From Siphlonurus alternatus (lineage: Eukaryota > Arthropoda > Insecta > Ephemeroptera > Siphlonuridae), in NCBI GenBank assembly GCA_949825025.1, contig OX463785.1, positions 22,941,971-23,005,970 on the forward strand: 64,000 nt of DNA, in the 5' to 3' direction. This document shows, one piece after another, positions 14,228 to 26,081 of this stretch (positions are counted from its first letter, which is position 1; the number at the start of each line of letters is the position of its first letter). The notes below the pieces were generated by a model. It saw nothing but the letters and a program-made list of their open reading frames with translations. It ran no database searches and was not told where the DNA came from. Made by a program: the position numbers and the translations under genes.

Positions 14228-15518
14228 AGCAATCTATCCCGGCATTTACTTGTGACTCAGGGAAACTTGGAAACTTCAGCCAGAATGCACGCTATAGCTT
14301 TTGTCAATGAACTGGAAGTGCAATAGTAAAAAGTCAGGGGAACCAAATGGTGAAAAAATTTAACGATCTACCCATTAGGGCTGTAAATAACCGAGAAAAA
14401 TGTTTAACCGGTGACCGTCAACTTTTAACCGGTTTTTAATCAAACCGAAGTTCGATTAAAAACCGCCCAGAATTCTAAAAATGTTTGATCGATTAAAAAA
14501 ACCCGTCTAATCGATATCGGTTTTCGGTTAATTTTATTCGATCGATTAATTATTCGAATTTATTTGATCGGTTAATTTAACCGAAACGGTTAATTCTGCG
14601 CCATCGTTTTTTTTTTTTTGGAAATTATCACGTTAAGTTAAGATATATTTAATACAAATATACCATTACTATTGCATACATAACGGAATATAGAATATTC
14701 TTTTTCCTTTTATCAATATCATACATTAATTTAAAAACATTAAAATTAAAATAACATGTAATGGTTTTTATTATTATAGCATAAATATCTTTAATTAATT
14801 AATTAATGTTGTCAATATTGATATTGTTTATTGAATATGCTTACTTTTCACAGTGTCACAATTGCATTCTATATTCGGGCAGGGGGGGGGGGGGGTCGGA
14901 GGGGAGAGGGACGAATTGAAAAATTAATTTCTTTTCCGAACTGTGTTCTCTATATTATACATCATATTTTATATTTTTTGTGAATGACACTCGAATTCCT
15001 TTTTTCCTTTGTTATAGTTCATAAAATATGTTTTTAGTTCATGAACCAAAAACGGAAGTTGAACAATAATTCAAATGAAATTGTCAAAAATATAAGTAAA
15101 TGATATTTATAGATAATAAATTGTTATGTTTGAGAGGATTGTCAAATGCTTTATTTATCCCGAATGGAATTCACGTGTCAATTATTTTTTTTTGCATTTT
15201 TAAAAATTCATAAAAAGAATTAACCGCGGTTTAAAGTTCTTAAAATTATGACACGGCTAGAAACGGTTAAAATTGACTATCGGTTAATTTTCAATTTTAA
15301 TCGAAGTTCGGTTAAATGGTTAAATTTTAACCGTAACCTCGAGTAACAGTATTTTATGAAAACGATTAACCGTGAAGTTTTAACCGGACGGTTAATCAAC
15401 CGGTTAAAATTTACAGCCCTACTACCCATGGATGGGAAACGTGAAATATTTGTTAAAAATGGGCACCCATCCAACAAATTATCCACACTTGGAACTGTTT
15501 GACTTCAGTGATTGATTG
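14228..15518 (-). mobile_element. Old 5S-derived SINE, interrupted by a hAT-type element
   Basis: 14228-14375 matches the SINE body in diverged form, and 15422-15518 continues with the 5S head side (CACCCATCCAAC and onward). The interruption is exactly the hAT-type element plus one copy of its 8-bp target duplication. Confidence 0.8.
14376..15421. mobile_element. Non-autonomous hAT-type element with perfect 8-bp target duplication
   Basis: The ends are TAGGGCTGTAAAT and the inverted TTTACAGCCCTA, flanked on both sides by CTACCCAT (14368-14375 and 15422-15429). Subterminal regions are filled with repeated, inverted AACCGGTTAA-like motifs, typical of transposase binding sites. There is no transposase frame. 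The middle has a G14 run at about 14882-14895. Confidence 0.88.
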
Positions 15519-15608
15519 AGAACTCTGGTCAATGCACTGCGCCGCACTATTTATTTTAAATAACAATGAAAATTTAAATGTTAATTCTCAACATTTCTCA
15601 ACCTTATT

Positions 15609-15707
<99 letters not shown>

Positions 15708-17045
15708 TTTGTTTATTTATTTATTTATTTTATTAGAACATTTGGTTGTACATAGACAAAGTAACATTGATCAAGTCAGGATATTTCTTCTTTCTATAAG
15801 TAATAAACGAACACTAAACTTAGAACTTGGCATGTTCCGAAGGAACCATGGAAACCTTAGAAAAAATGGTCGATAATGATATAACAACACTAAATCTCAA
15901 ATGATGAACCCTGTAAAAAAAAACATAAATAAGGTTTATTCGTATGTACTCTAAAACAAGTTAAAGAACATAAAACATGACGTCATATGCACTTCCTACC
16001 CTACCCTTTCAACCGGAGTAAAAAAGTAGGGGCAAGGTATAAAAGTTTTACGAACAGGTATATGGTGTATGAGATTAGACTTGAAATGTTCGGTAATTAG
16101 TAAATATAATGATACAAAGTAAAAGGTTACCTGTCATTATTTAAATCTTGGCTCCATCATCGTTCGAGTGAGAGCCAAAACAGCTGAGATGACGTGAAAG
16201 AGAGCACACGTGGCCGCCGCTAACAAAAACCAACGGAGCTAAATGTGGACTCTTCCAAGTTAACTTTTACTGACACCGTCACATTTTTACCTCATTTACT
16301 GTCATTCAAAAATTATAATTAATAATAACTTTTTTTATTATATTTATAGATATTCTTTTTATATAAATATTCTATATTTAAAAAATATTTATTTTCATTC
16401 ATATATTATATACATTCATATAAAAATAAAAAAGGTTTTTAACGGTAGATATAATATAATCAGTTTAAATATTTTATGTTTTCAAAATAATAAGTAATAA
16501 TTTATTTAAAAGAAAATAAAAATTCAATTTAATTTTAATAAATTAATTTGTATTTACAATTTTTAAAACCGTAAAATTTTTCAAAATAATGATTATAATA
16601 CTTTTTAAATATAAATAATAATTACACAAGTGTCAATATAATAGCTAATAGTTAAATTACATCAGATAAAAATTACACATTGAAAACATACCATTTGAAG
16701 CAGATTGAATCTTACACGAAGAATTTAAATTTATTAAATTTATGTACAGCCACACGAGGAAATAAATAAATAAATTCAATTTTTGTTATAATGGTTTTAA
16801 TCTTTTAATTTAAATTTTGTTACTCAATGCAGGGAACAAAATTTACTTGTACATTAAAATTAATTGTAATCAACTTGTACCTATGTCCGAAGTTCCTGCT
16901 CCATCATTATTACATTAAGAAAAGGACGATTATAAAGAATTGTGATAACAAAAATGTCTTATCAAAAAAGGAGTTAGATAAATTAATTACTAACAATTTA
17001 TCTATAAAGTATTGTTTCTCTAAAACAATTCATGAAAACTGGATG
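15519..17045. other. AT-rich sequence without recognised gene
   Basis: Holds the (ATTT)n tract, a TGACGTCA at 15978-15985 and a small GC-richer patch at 16180-16260. Confidence 0.5.
15606..15732. repeat. (ATTT)n microsatellite, about 125 bp
   Basis: TTTA tetranucleotide run with one G interruption; it produces a spurious Leu-Phe-Ile-Tyr frame. Confidence 0.97.
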
Positions 17046-17441
17046 TACAGGGTGGATCAAAAGTATTTTACTTTCTAGCCTTAATTAAGACTTACAGCAT
17101 ATATTTTAGTACATACTTTGTATACATCAATTTGAAGCCTTGAATTTTATATTTTCGAAACTTAATTTGAAAAACTGTAACTAACTGAAAAAAAAATCTG
17201 AAAAATGTGTACTTTAAATTGCTGACATCACAGAACTCCCAGAAAAGGAAGTGCAAAAGCACATTATTTTTACCTTGTTTCACTTGTTCGAAAACCATTT
17301 TGTCAATCAATATTTTCAAATTAAGTTTAAAAAATGTAAAATTCAGGGCTTCAAATTGATGTATAGAAAGTGTTTACTAAAATATATGTTGTAGGTTTTA
17401 ATTGAGGCTACAAATGTCAAAGACTTTTGGTCCACTCTGTA
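17046..17441. mobile_element. Palindromic Tc1/mariner-like MITE
   Basis: TACAGGGTGGATCAAAAGT at left and ACTTTTGGTCCACTCTGTA at right, TA at each border. The arms pair through the whole element (TTGAAGCC, AAACTTAATTTGAAAA and partners). Confidence 0.83.
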
Positions 17442-17942
17442 TTTTATTGTCACCCCTATGTATGCAACATTCTCTCTGGTCAGCTCGACTCACATATCTG
17501 GTAAACTAGCTCTCATTATGTTGTAATTTGTGTACATAGCATGTCCTCCTCATTTGATCAATAGTCTAGTTTTACTGGATCAGTTAACAGACCACACAAA
17601 TTCTAATGGTTCAAATTACAATGTGATAATAATTTAAAACGTAATTGTGTGTATTAGAGTTATGTTTTAATGATGATAACACTATTATGGTTAAAATTCT
17701 ATATACTTAATTAAAAAACAGATGAAAATAACATTTTTGTGGTGTTTATTTGTAATATTAAAACCGCAAACGGAGGTTATTTTTGCAAAAATGATTTTAA
17801 CCCTCAAAATTTATTTTAGATTTTCTTTCTGGTGGTCTTTTACTAAATCTTAAATTATATTTACATTCATGCAATATAGGCAACTCTAAAATCTAAATTA
17901 GTAAATTTAATAAAAAAATTAGATGCAAAGATATGTTGGAAA

Positions 17943-18190
17943 TGTTGAAATAATTATAAACTTTTGTCCAATTTTGACGTCTTTCCTTTTATTTTTTCCT
18001 CAAATTTTACACAATTTCAGAGGGAAAAGACGAAATTACGTATTTTTTTCCTCTTATTAAGTATCATAAAATGTCTCCATTTCATCCATTCTTTGAATGA
18101 GGAACAACCAAATTACTTTTATTTTTTGTTTAGATAAAAAGCCTTAATATTAAGTTTAGACTTGGCTGAAGGCAAAAATTTTCAGCTATA
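17943..18190 (+). mobile_element. Family F element, diverged
   Basis: TGTTGAAATAATTATAAACT to AAAATTTTCAGCTAT, with AGAGGGAAAAGACGAAATTA inside. Confidence 0.72.
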
Positions 18191-18201
18191 AGTTCTGGTC
18201 A

Positions 18202-18303
18202 TCGCCTCGGAAAATTTCTCTTTCCAGCCTTATTAATCACCATGCCCCTTAAAAATAGCGCACGGCATACAAAGCTACAATTGGGAAATTTTCCAAGGCG
18301 ACG
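18202..18303. repeat. Inverted repeat of about 20 bp arms
   Basis: CGCCTCGGAAAATTTC at left, GAAATTTTCCAAGGCG at right, 100 bp overall, placed between two family F copies. Confidence 0.65.
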
Positions 18304-18322
18304 AGTGTATATATTTGTTTCC

Positions 18323-18573
18323 GAGTTGAAATAAATTTCATCTTTTATTTGCTCCCTCGTCTAATTCCTTCCTATTTTGCACCATTTTAGAAGAAAATTG
18401 AGGGAAAAAGACGAAATTACTTTTTTTCCCTCTTATTAAACATAAAATGTTAGAAATATTGTCTCCATTTCATCGTCATTTTGAGCGAAGAGGAAATAAG
18501 ATGTGTTTTTCATGTTAAAAGATTAGGTTTAGACGTGTTTAAGGATGAGTTGAAGACGTAATTTTTCAACTAG
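18323..18573 (+). mobile_element. Family F element
   Basis: GAGTTGAAATAAATTTCATC to GACGTAATTTTTCAACTAGG; one of the best preserved copies. Confidence 0.8.
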
Positions 18574-19882
18574 GGTTGTCACCTAGTGGTGACGATATAT
18601 TCAATATGGTAACAAAGTTCCATTTTGCAATCAAAAGTACCTTGAACACTAAATACAAATAAGTCAGATATTAAATGCCTGAGGGTTCTATTGTTTTCTC
18701 TGAAGTCCACGAAGACAATCAGGCTTAGGTTACAGGATATTGCAGGTGCTTGCTGCTTTTTAATTTCCTGGGTTCATCGATGTTCTTAATTTTTTTGTGA
18801 GAAAACAACATTAAATTTATTCCATCCCTATTATAAGTATTTGTTTTCAATGTTAACATTCAAACGATAAGCATTGTTAATATAGCAGTCGCTCTTGGTA
18901 CTATAATAATTTCTTGGTTCAAATCTTTGCTAATTATTGTGAATATCCCTAAAATAAATTCACTATTGTTAAATTGTAATTATTAAAAAAAATACATGGT
19001 TTTCTGATAATAAGTGAGTTTTTGGGGTCAAAATAAAAATATTTAGAATAAAATGTATATAAAAATTATATTTAATAATGCTGCAATTGCCCAAATTCAT
19101 TCACTTATGATTATAGCCAATCAATATGCAATAATACCTGAAAGTCACATGCATAAAAATGTACCCAGCTGAATAATAAATTAGCCAAATATAATTAAAA
19201 AATGTGCAAAAATATGAAGAGTTCAGAAAATTTGTTACAAAATTTCTGCTCAATAACTCCCTATTGTGTTGAAACTCCCTTATATTGATATTTCATAACT
19301 TTTTTAATATGATTTTTATTTTGCCCTTAGACGTGTCTTACCCAAGCTTAATGCTTTATTTATTTATACCTGATATTAATACATGCAAAAATGTATAAAA
19401 ATTTTAGAAGTGGACGAATAAAATGAATTTCACTATAAAGTAAAATGCATGCAATTTAAAACAAAATAGTCTCAAAAGTAATCTTACTTATTTACACATT
19501 TTTTCTTTAAATTGCTGTGTTGAAAAAAAAATCTTATTATATTTTCATTTTACATAAAAAAAATTTACATTTTCTTGTACAAAAATGTTATCACATTTGT
19601 TCTCCAAGCTCGAGAGATTGAAGTTGTTTACTTCAACATTCCATTTTATAGACGATTCAACGTGACTTTTCTGTACTTATAACATAGGAAATTGAGCTTT
19701 ATGTACGGGGATGATCTTATAATGTACGTACTATATGATATAATCCGATATCGTGAAGCCTCAGGGGTAAATAGTGACCCTTTTGCAAGAATATTCAAGC
19801 GAGACATCTCTAGATAATGTATATTATATGGAAGAGTGTTGCATATTAAAGTGATAGTGCGAATCAAATTTACAGTTATTCT

Positions 19883-20135
19883 GAGTTGAAATAAATTTAA
19901 GCCTTCATTCACTTTTATCAACGTCTTTCCTCCTAGTTTGAAATATTTCCGAGGAAAAAAGACAAGATTACGTCTTCTTTCCTCTTATTAAAAGTAGGAA
20001 AATTTTTAAAAATTGTCCTAATTTTATCCTCATTTTAAGCGAGGAAGAAATAAGATGTGTTTTTGAGGTAAAAAAACATAATAATATTAGTTTTAGACGT
20101 GTAAAGGATGAGTTGAAGGTGTATTTTTTCAACTA
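19883..20135 (+). mobile_element. Family F element
   Basis: GAGTTGAAATAAATTTAAGC to TGTATTTTTTCAACTAT, with AAAAGACAAGATTACGTCTT inside. Confidence 0.8.
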
Positions 20136-20668
20136 TGGACATAGCTATTTGTTAAAAGAAATTTTCTTTAGTAAAATTATTTATAAAATGCATTGTGTAT
20201 GCACTCATATTAGAAAAATTATATTGGCATAAATTTTTTAAAAATATTGTATAAGCAACCATCATTATACGGATCACGACACATAGCATTTTTATAAGTT
20301 ACAGTTTACTAATTTAGCATGCTTACTGGGGACATTGATGCTTTAAAATAATACAATTATAATCTTTTATTTAAAATATGTAATTAAAATATATTTAAAA
20401 ATATTTAATTAAGAAAAATAATAACATTTTATTTTGTTTAAATTTTATATTTATTCATAGTTTATAACTGAATTTCAATTAATTGGTGCATAAAATTTAA
20501 TCTGAAATAAAGTTATAATTGTAAGTTGTCATTTATAAAAATTAAAATGCGTTCATTGTAATTATGTAGGACAAAAAATTCCAATTTTTCATGGCTGTTT
20601 TGAACCCTCAATGATGTATCTTTGGTTTAGAAATTTCACGTCAACGAAAATGGAGAATTGATGTAACT

Positions 20669-20992
20669 TTAAAGGGATACATGCCTCAAATTACAAATTA
20701 GACAGACATTAAGTGTTGCTCGAGTTTATAATCAACATTCGTATTATTTTTACCTGCGCGTGGTGCGTCTGTGCGAAGTCGCGCTACAAAGAAAGTCCTT
20801 GCTGACGTCACAACTCACAGCTAGCACCGATTAGCATTGAGTTGTGACGTCATCAAGGACTAAATTTCTTACTTTGAACTGCGACTTCGCACGGATGCAT
20901 CACGCGTGGAAAAAAATGATGCGAATGTTCATTATTTACTCTAAACCCACTTGGTGACTATAATTTGTAATTTGAGGCCTGTATGCCTTTAA
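20669..20992. mobile_element. Palindromic MITE with TTAA ends, CRE-bearing (family C)
   Basis: Ends TTAAAGGGATACATGCCTC and inverse; inner arms GTGCGAAGTCGC, and AAGTCCTTGCTGACGTCACA facing TGTGACGTCATCAAGGACT around a GCTAGCACCGATTAGCATTG centre. Confidence 0.88.
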
Positions 20993-22012
20993 AATACCGA
21001 TTCGAAATGGCGTTTTTAATAAATATGAAAATATGGTGACTATAAAAATAAATATTAAACTCCCTTTCGTGGTTCTTGATGGTTACTCGTTTGATTTTTA
21101 ACTCCATTATTTTAATATTCGAGAACTTGCAATGAATGGCAAGAATTCGAAAGGATTCCTTAAAATTTTTTGTAATTTCATTGTTGTCTTTAATAAAACA
21201 TGTCATTTTATTCTTAAAACATAGAAATTAAATAATTGAACTGTAAAATAAACAAAATTATTACATTATTAGCCTATACCGTTAAGATGATCTGAACATA
21301 GTAAAATTTGTGTCATTAAAAATGCTCTACATACTTTTATGTGTCCAGTTTGATTTATTCTTTTTTTATTATAACTTTCTTCATCAATTTTATATGTTTA
21401 TTTGCAACATTTAACCTGAATGCTATTTTGATCGACTTTTATTTTTTTTTCTGCGGTGACTGTAGTTTATTTTTTTCTCTTTGTCACACAAAAACTTTCA
21501 CCACCGCCGAACGTAAAGCCAGTTTACGATCTTCCCTTGTGTAAAAATATAAACTCTTTTTTTTAAGTTACCTTTTTTTTTTTTTTTTTGTTTACCTTTA
21601 CTATGTCTCTAGTTTTAGTACCTTCCAACCAATCAAATCAATCTATATGTATAGGAACATGTATACACATGTAAGTATCTTTATATGTGGATCAGGTGAT
21701 GCATGTAAAATATAAAACACTGTACTTTAAGATTTATTGACACAACAAAGAAAAAAGAGTATATAAAAACGTATCACAATTTTTAGTGAAAGCTGAAATG
21801 ATAATCTTAAAAAAAAAAATCAGAACTTAAATTTAATGGTAAGTTTGTGATTGATTCCAAAATTCTAATTTCCATTTATTTTGAATCTAGTACAGTATTT
21901 ATATTTTTAATTATAATTACATATATGATAAAGTATACAATGTATACGTATATCTTCAAACTATAAGAACATAATATAACTTATTTTATATATAAAAAAA
22001 ACGCAACTCTTT

Positions 22013-22169
22013 TACAGCCCTGGAAGTATTTAAATAAAATTATTGAAAATCCTTTTTTTTTTAATTATTTCCAGGGCTGTAATAAATTTAAAAAAAAAAA
22101 ATCAGGGTAGCATAACTTTGCACCCTCTATCCATTTTTGCAATAAAAAAAATTGATGTTGATACTCCAT
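22013..22169. mobile_element. Palindromic MITE, family A, internally deleted
   Basis: Retains the right arm (ATCAGGGTAGCATAACTTTG to GATACTCCAT) and a short stem around CAGCCCTGGAAGTATTT; the CRE centre is lost. Confidence 0.8.
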
Positions 22170-24150
22170 TTTTGGAAAATATAGCAATTGAAACGCAAAA
22201 AAATTAAGTATAGTAGGTCGTTTGACCATGTGTAGGGCAAAAAGACATTAGCAGAAAAAATTAGAGAAAGAAAATATTTAATAACAAATAACTTTATTGA
22301 TAAGTACTGTACATGGGGTGTTAAAAATACAAACAACATAAACACAAATAATATAAAACACCACCTTTCCTATTACATTAGGATGGTATTGACAAGATAA
22401 TTGAGTTGCCGGCAATATGCATTTTCAGTTATTATAATTATAATAATTGGAGGTAGATATACATAAATACACTCAACATAATTACAAACACACAATCATA
22501 ATTAAACTAAATTTAATTTCCAAAAACATCAGAACAAATAATATATTAAAAATGTTAAATAATGTTTTGCATTTTTATTATGTTAAATTTCTAGCCATAT
22601 TTTCATTTTCATGATAATTAATTGCATTCATTAACCATAAATAATAATCAAATAAAACAAGTATAATTTCAATTTAGTATATTTTTATATTATACGACAC
22701 AAATTTTCACATGAAATTCGCCTGCTAGAGAGCATTAATTGTTCTAAATAAATTACACAACAATTTGTTTGCAAGGAGGTAAAATTTTATTACAAGGAAA
22801 ATTACAATAGCATTGTAAAATATCAAATTTGCAGTATAATGACAAAGACAATATAAATTATACCTGGGTTAATTGAAGTACATGATTTCTCCGATGGTGG
22901 CGTTAGCTCCCTGTCAGTGTCTCATATTCCAGTGTCCATGCAGTTATTCATTTTTTTCTAATTCCAGTTTTTCAATTTTTTTTCCTGATGCTTGGTGATT
23001 GTTTACTTAATAATATGTACATTGTAGAAGCTTCTTTATGACTTTAATATTCACCAACTGGATGTGTTGTTTGCTTTGTTAAAATTTTATTTTTCCTTTC
23101 TCCCTTCCTCATGGGTTCTTTACAGTATACAAAAACAGATCAAAACAACTCCCTGTTCATTATGATATTTTATATGGGCTGAGATGAATTATTATTATTT
23201 GTTTAATTAGAGGTAATATGCCCTAAATGCTCTAATATGACACTGGTTCTGTTTCAGAAACCTTTTGTTTTTAAAAAAAAGTTATAAATTAACCCCCAAT
23301 AAATATCAAGAGCTGATATAATGGTTGTTGTCTTGTTTCGTTTTTTTTTTTTTTTTTACTTTTTAAATTAACAAATAAAACATATATTAATAATTATAAA
23401 AAAATCATTTTTACTCGTAAAATATTAACAAATCTTTAGCTGTTACAGAACAAAAATTATTTTTAAATAGTATTGTTTGAACTCTGGTAATTAAAATGAA
23501 AAAGAATTCAAAATCTGTCTATAGGATCCAATTTTAAATTAATAATTGGTTCTTAACTTCTGTATTACTGAAATTAATTAAATTTATTAATTAATTCATA
23601 TTTGTCTTTAGTTCCTTAAATTAAAACAAATTGGTGCATAAATTAATGAAGCATAAATTATAACATAATATTATTTATAATACGAATGCTTAATTTTATT
23701 TTTATTCTCGTATTTCAAGGGTCTACAATTACACACATGTCTACATACAGAGTCTAATGAATATAATTGCATCTATTTATAATATAAAGTTACAACGAAT
23801 TCTCTCTCGGTTTATTTGTTTCTAAAAAGCCCATACAATTTCACACATTTTGAAACTTCCCGTTTTTAGGGTGTTCTATTTTTCTAAATAGCAAGTGCCG
23901 TATATAATTAAAAAAAAATGTCTTTTGATAAAGTAAATAAAATTAAATAAAGTAAATAAATTAATAATTTTCAACATAGTTTTCATAACTGACAATCAAA
24001 TTAATTATTAATGTGTCACAATTCAGTTTTATTTCATTTTGTTTTCTTTCTTTTAACTCAAAAACACTTCTTATTTTCTCTTCGTGTGCTCGTGTGCATT
24101 TTTAAAGTAAATAAATTAAACCCTATAATTCATGTTACTATAAAACAGCA
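22170..24150. other. AT-rich sequence downstream of the K2P gene
   Basis: No exon recognised; 22,880-22,960 is slightly richer in GC (GATGGTGGCGTTAGCTCCCT) but has no supported frame. Confidence 0.5.
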
Positions 24151-24495
24151 ATAGAGTATCGACTTCAAAATTTTAATTGCAGAAATAGAGGGTGCAAAGT
24201 TTTGCTACTCTGAATTTTTTTCAGACTTTTTAGAGTCCTGGAATTATTTTTAAGAAAATTATTTAAAGTTCAGAGAGAGTGACGCCTCTCTTAATAAAAG
24301 AGTAGAGGACCTTAAAGGGGCGTGGATTCAAACTTGACCTTGGTAAAACTTTTTAGTAATACTTTCCGGGCTCTAAAAAATCTAATAAAAATTAGAGTGG
24401 CAAAACTTTACACCCTTTATCAATTTTTGCAATAAAATTTGTTTAGATCGATACTCCATCGATACTAGATCGATAATTTAGATCGATACTCCATT
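24151..24495. mobile_element. Palindromic MITE, family A, decayed
   Basis: Recognisable arms (GCAGAAATAGAGGGTGCAAA; GCAATAAAATTTG) but the central CRE sites are lost and the right end GATCGATACTCCAT is duplicated. Directly downstream of the K2P stop. Confidence 0.8.
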
Positions 24496-24506
24496 AATTA
24501 AATTAA

Positions 24507-25165
24507 CTAAACATCATCCTCATCTTCATCTTTAATAATCCCCAGCCTCCTAGCTACAGATTTGACACTGTTAATAACTTCTTCCTGGACCAAATTAAAG
24601 CTCATTGCAAGCAAGGCGATACCAAACAGAAGGTAAAGTGAACATAAAGCTATACTAACCTCAGCATTTTCTTTAACTCTTTGAGCAGGTACAAAATCTC
24701 CAAACCCAATCGTCGTAAGAGTGATAAAACAAAAGTAAGCAGAATCCAAGAAATCCCATTCTTCCCAGTGTGAAAATAAGAATGCACCTCCAATTATATA
24801 ACTTAGAACTAAAAATACGCAGAGCCATATTGGTACAGGTTTAGCTACAGGTTCATCAAATTGTGGTTCAGGTTCGTACATGTAATTCATAGCAAATTCG
24901 TCCATATCATCTTCTCTAAGACGCCCGAGTCTTGCGCTCCCTTGTCTGGCGTACCGGTTCACGTTACTAGTGTTAGGTGCTGGTAGAGATGTCGTACTTT
25001 TCACAGAGTCTCCGCGACCTGGTCCCAAGTTCTCCAGTTCAAGGTTAGGGTTGTTGGGGCGTTGACCTCTACGCCAGCTACCCTGACCTCCAGGTGACCC
25101 CGCTTCGTCCGCGGCGTATCGGTTGAACAACACAGGGTTGGCGGGGTTTGGAGCTCCGGGACGAT
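24507..25165 (-). CDS. K2P last exon: TM3, pore 2, TM4, stop
   Basis: The acceptor is TTTCAG. The exon begins with a Gly/Pro/Asn-rich loop, then TM3 (IWLCVFLVLSYIIGGAFLF), the pore-2 helix and filter FCFITLTTIGFGDFVP, TM4 (SLYLLFGIALLAMSFNLV) and the tail QEEVINSVKSVARRLG plus acidic residues, with a stop ending at 24507. A decayed palindromic MITE (24151-24495) lies directly downstream of the stop. Confidence 0.95.
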
Positions 25166-26050
25166 CTGAAATTAGAGCGAGAATCAATTACGTGTCTCTT
25201 AAAGAATTCATATAATTTTACTTCAAAGTACAATAGATAATCTAAATAACTTGTATATGATAGGTCTGTTCGATTATTATTGATAAACATGTCACATTTT
25301 TATACTAAATTCTAATATATAATAAAAAGTGAACTCCCAAATTTAGCTGTAACAATTAACAATAAATACAAACCTATAGGCAACTCTTAGACAATTTTAT
25401 TGTCGATTACGTAAAAAAAAACTTTATTTCAAATTAAGATTATTTGTAAGCCATTTAAAATTTTAATGTCCATAAAATAAAATATTACAGAATAGAAAAC
25501 AGTAGATAGAAAAATTGTTTAAAAATGGACTGTCTTTTATTTTCATAACTGGAAAGTGAAGAAAAAACTTTTTATATTTATGATAAAAAAAGTACAACAT
25601 GGAGACTGTCCATTTTAAATATATAAAAATATACAAGAGCTAGTCAAAGTAACAAAAAGTGTTGTACAGTTAAAACAATACGAACAGTAAAAAATTGCTA
25701 TCTGTTATCCGGTTGACAAAACACTACAACAATGGCAAACTTCAAAGAGAGTATTGACAATGTTCGTGACGCTGTATAAATGATCGCATTGTTTATCCGT
25801 TGTAACAATTGCAAAGACAACAATGGGCTACGTGTGAACCTCGGTGGCTGAAAAACTAGACAAGAAGTACAGTTGACTTAACTTGGCGACAACCGGAAGT
25901 GGAGCTGGGCATGGGTGAAATACACGAAGAAGTTAACTAGGTTTTTAACCACGTTTAGCTTAAGGTAGAGATAACGCCGATCGACTGTTTGACGTACTCC
26001 CTTTTGATTAACATATAAACCTTAGCAAATTCACCAAAAATTTTTTTTTC

Positions 26051-26081
<31 letters not shown>

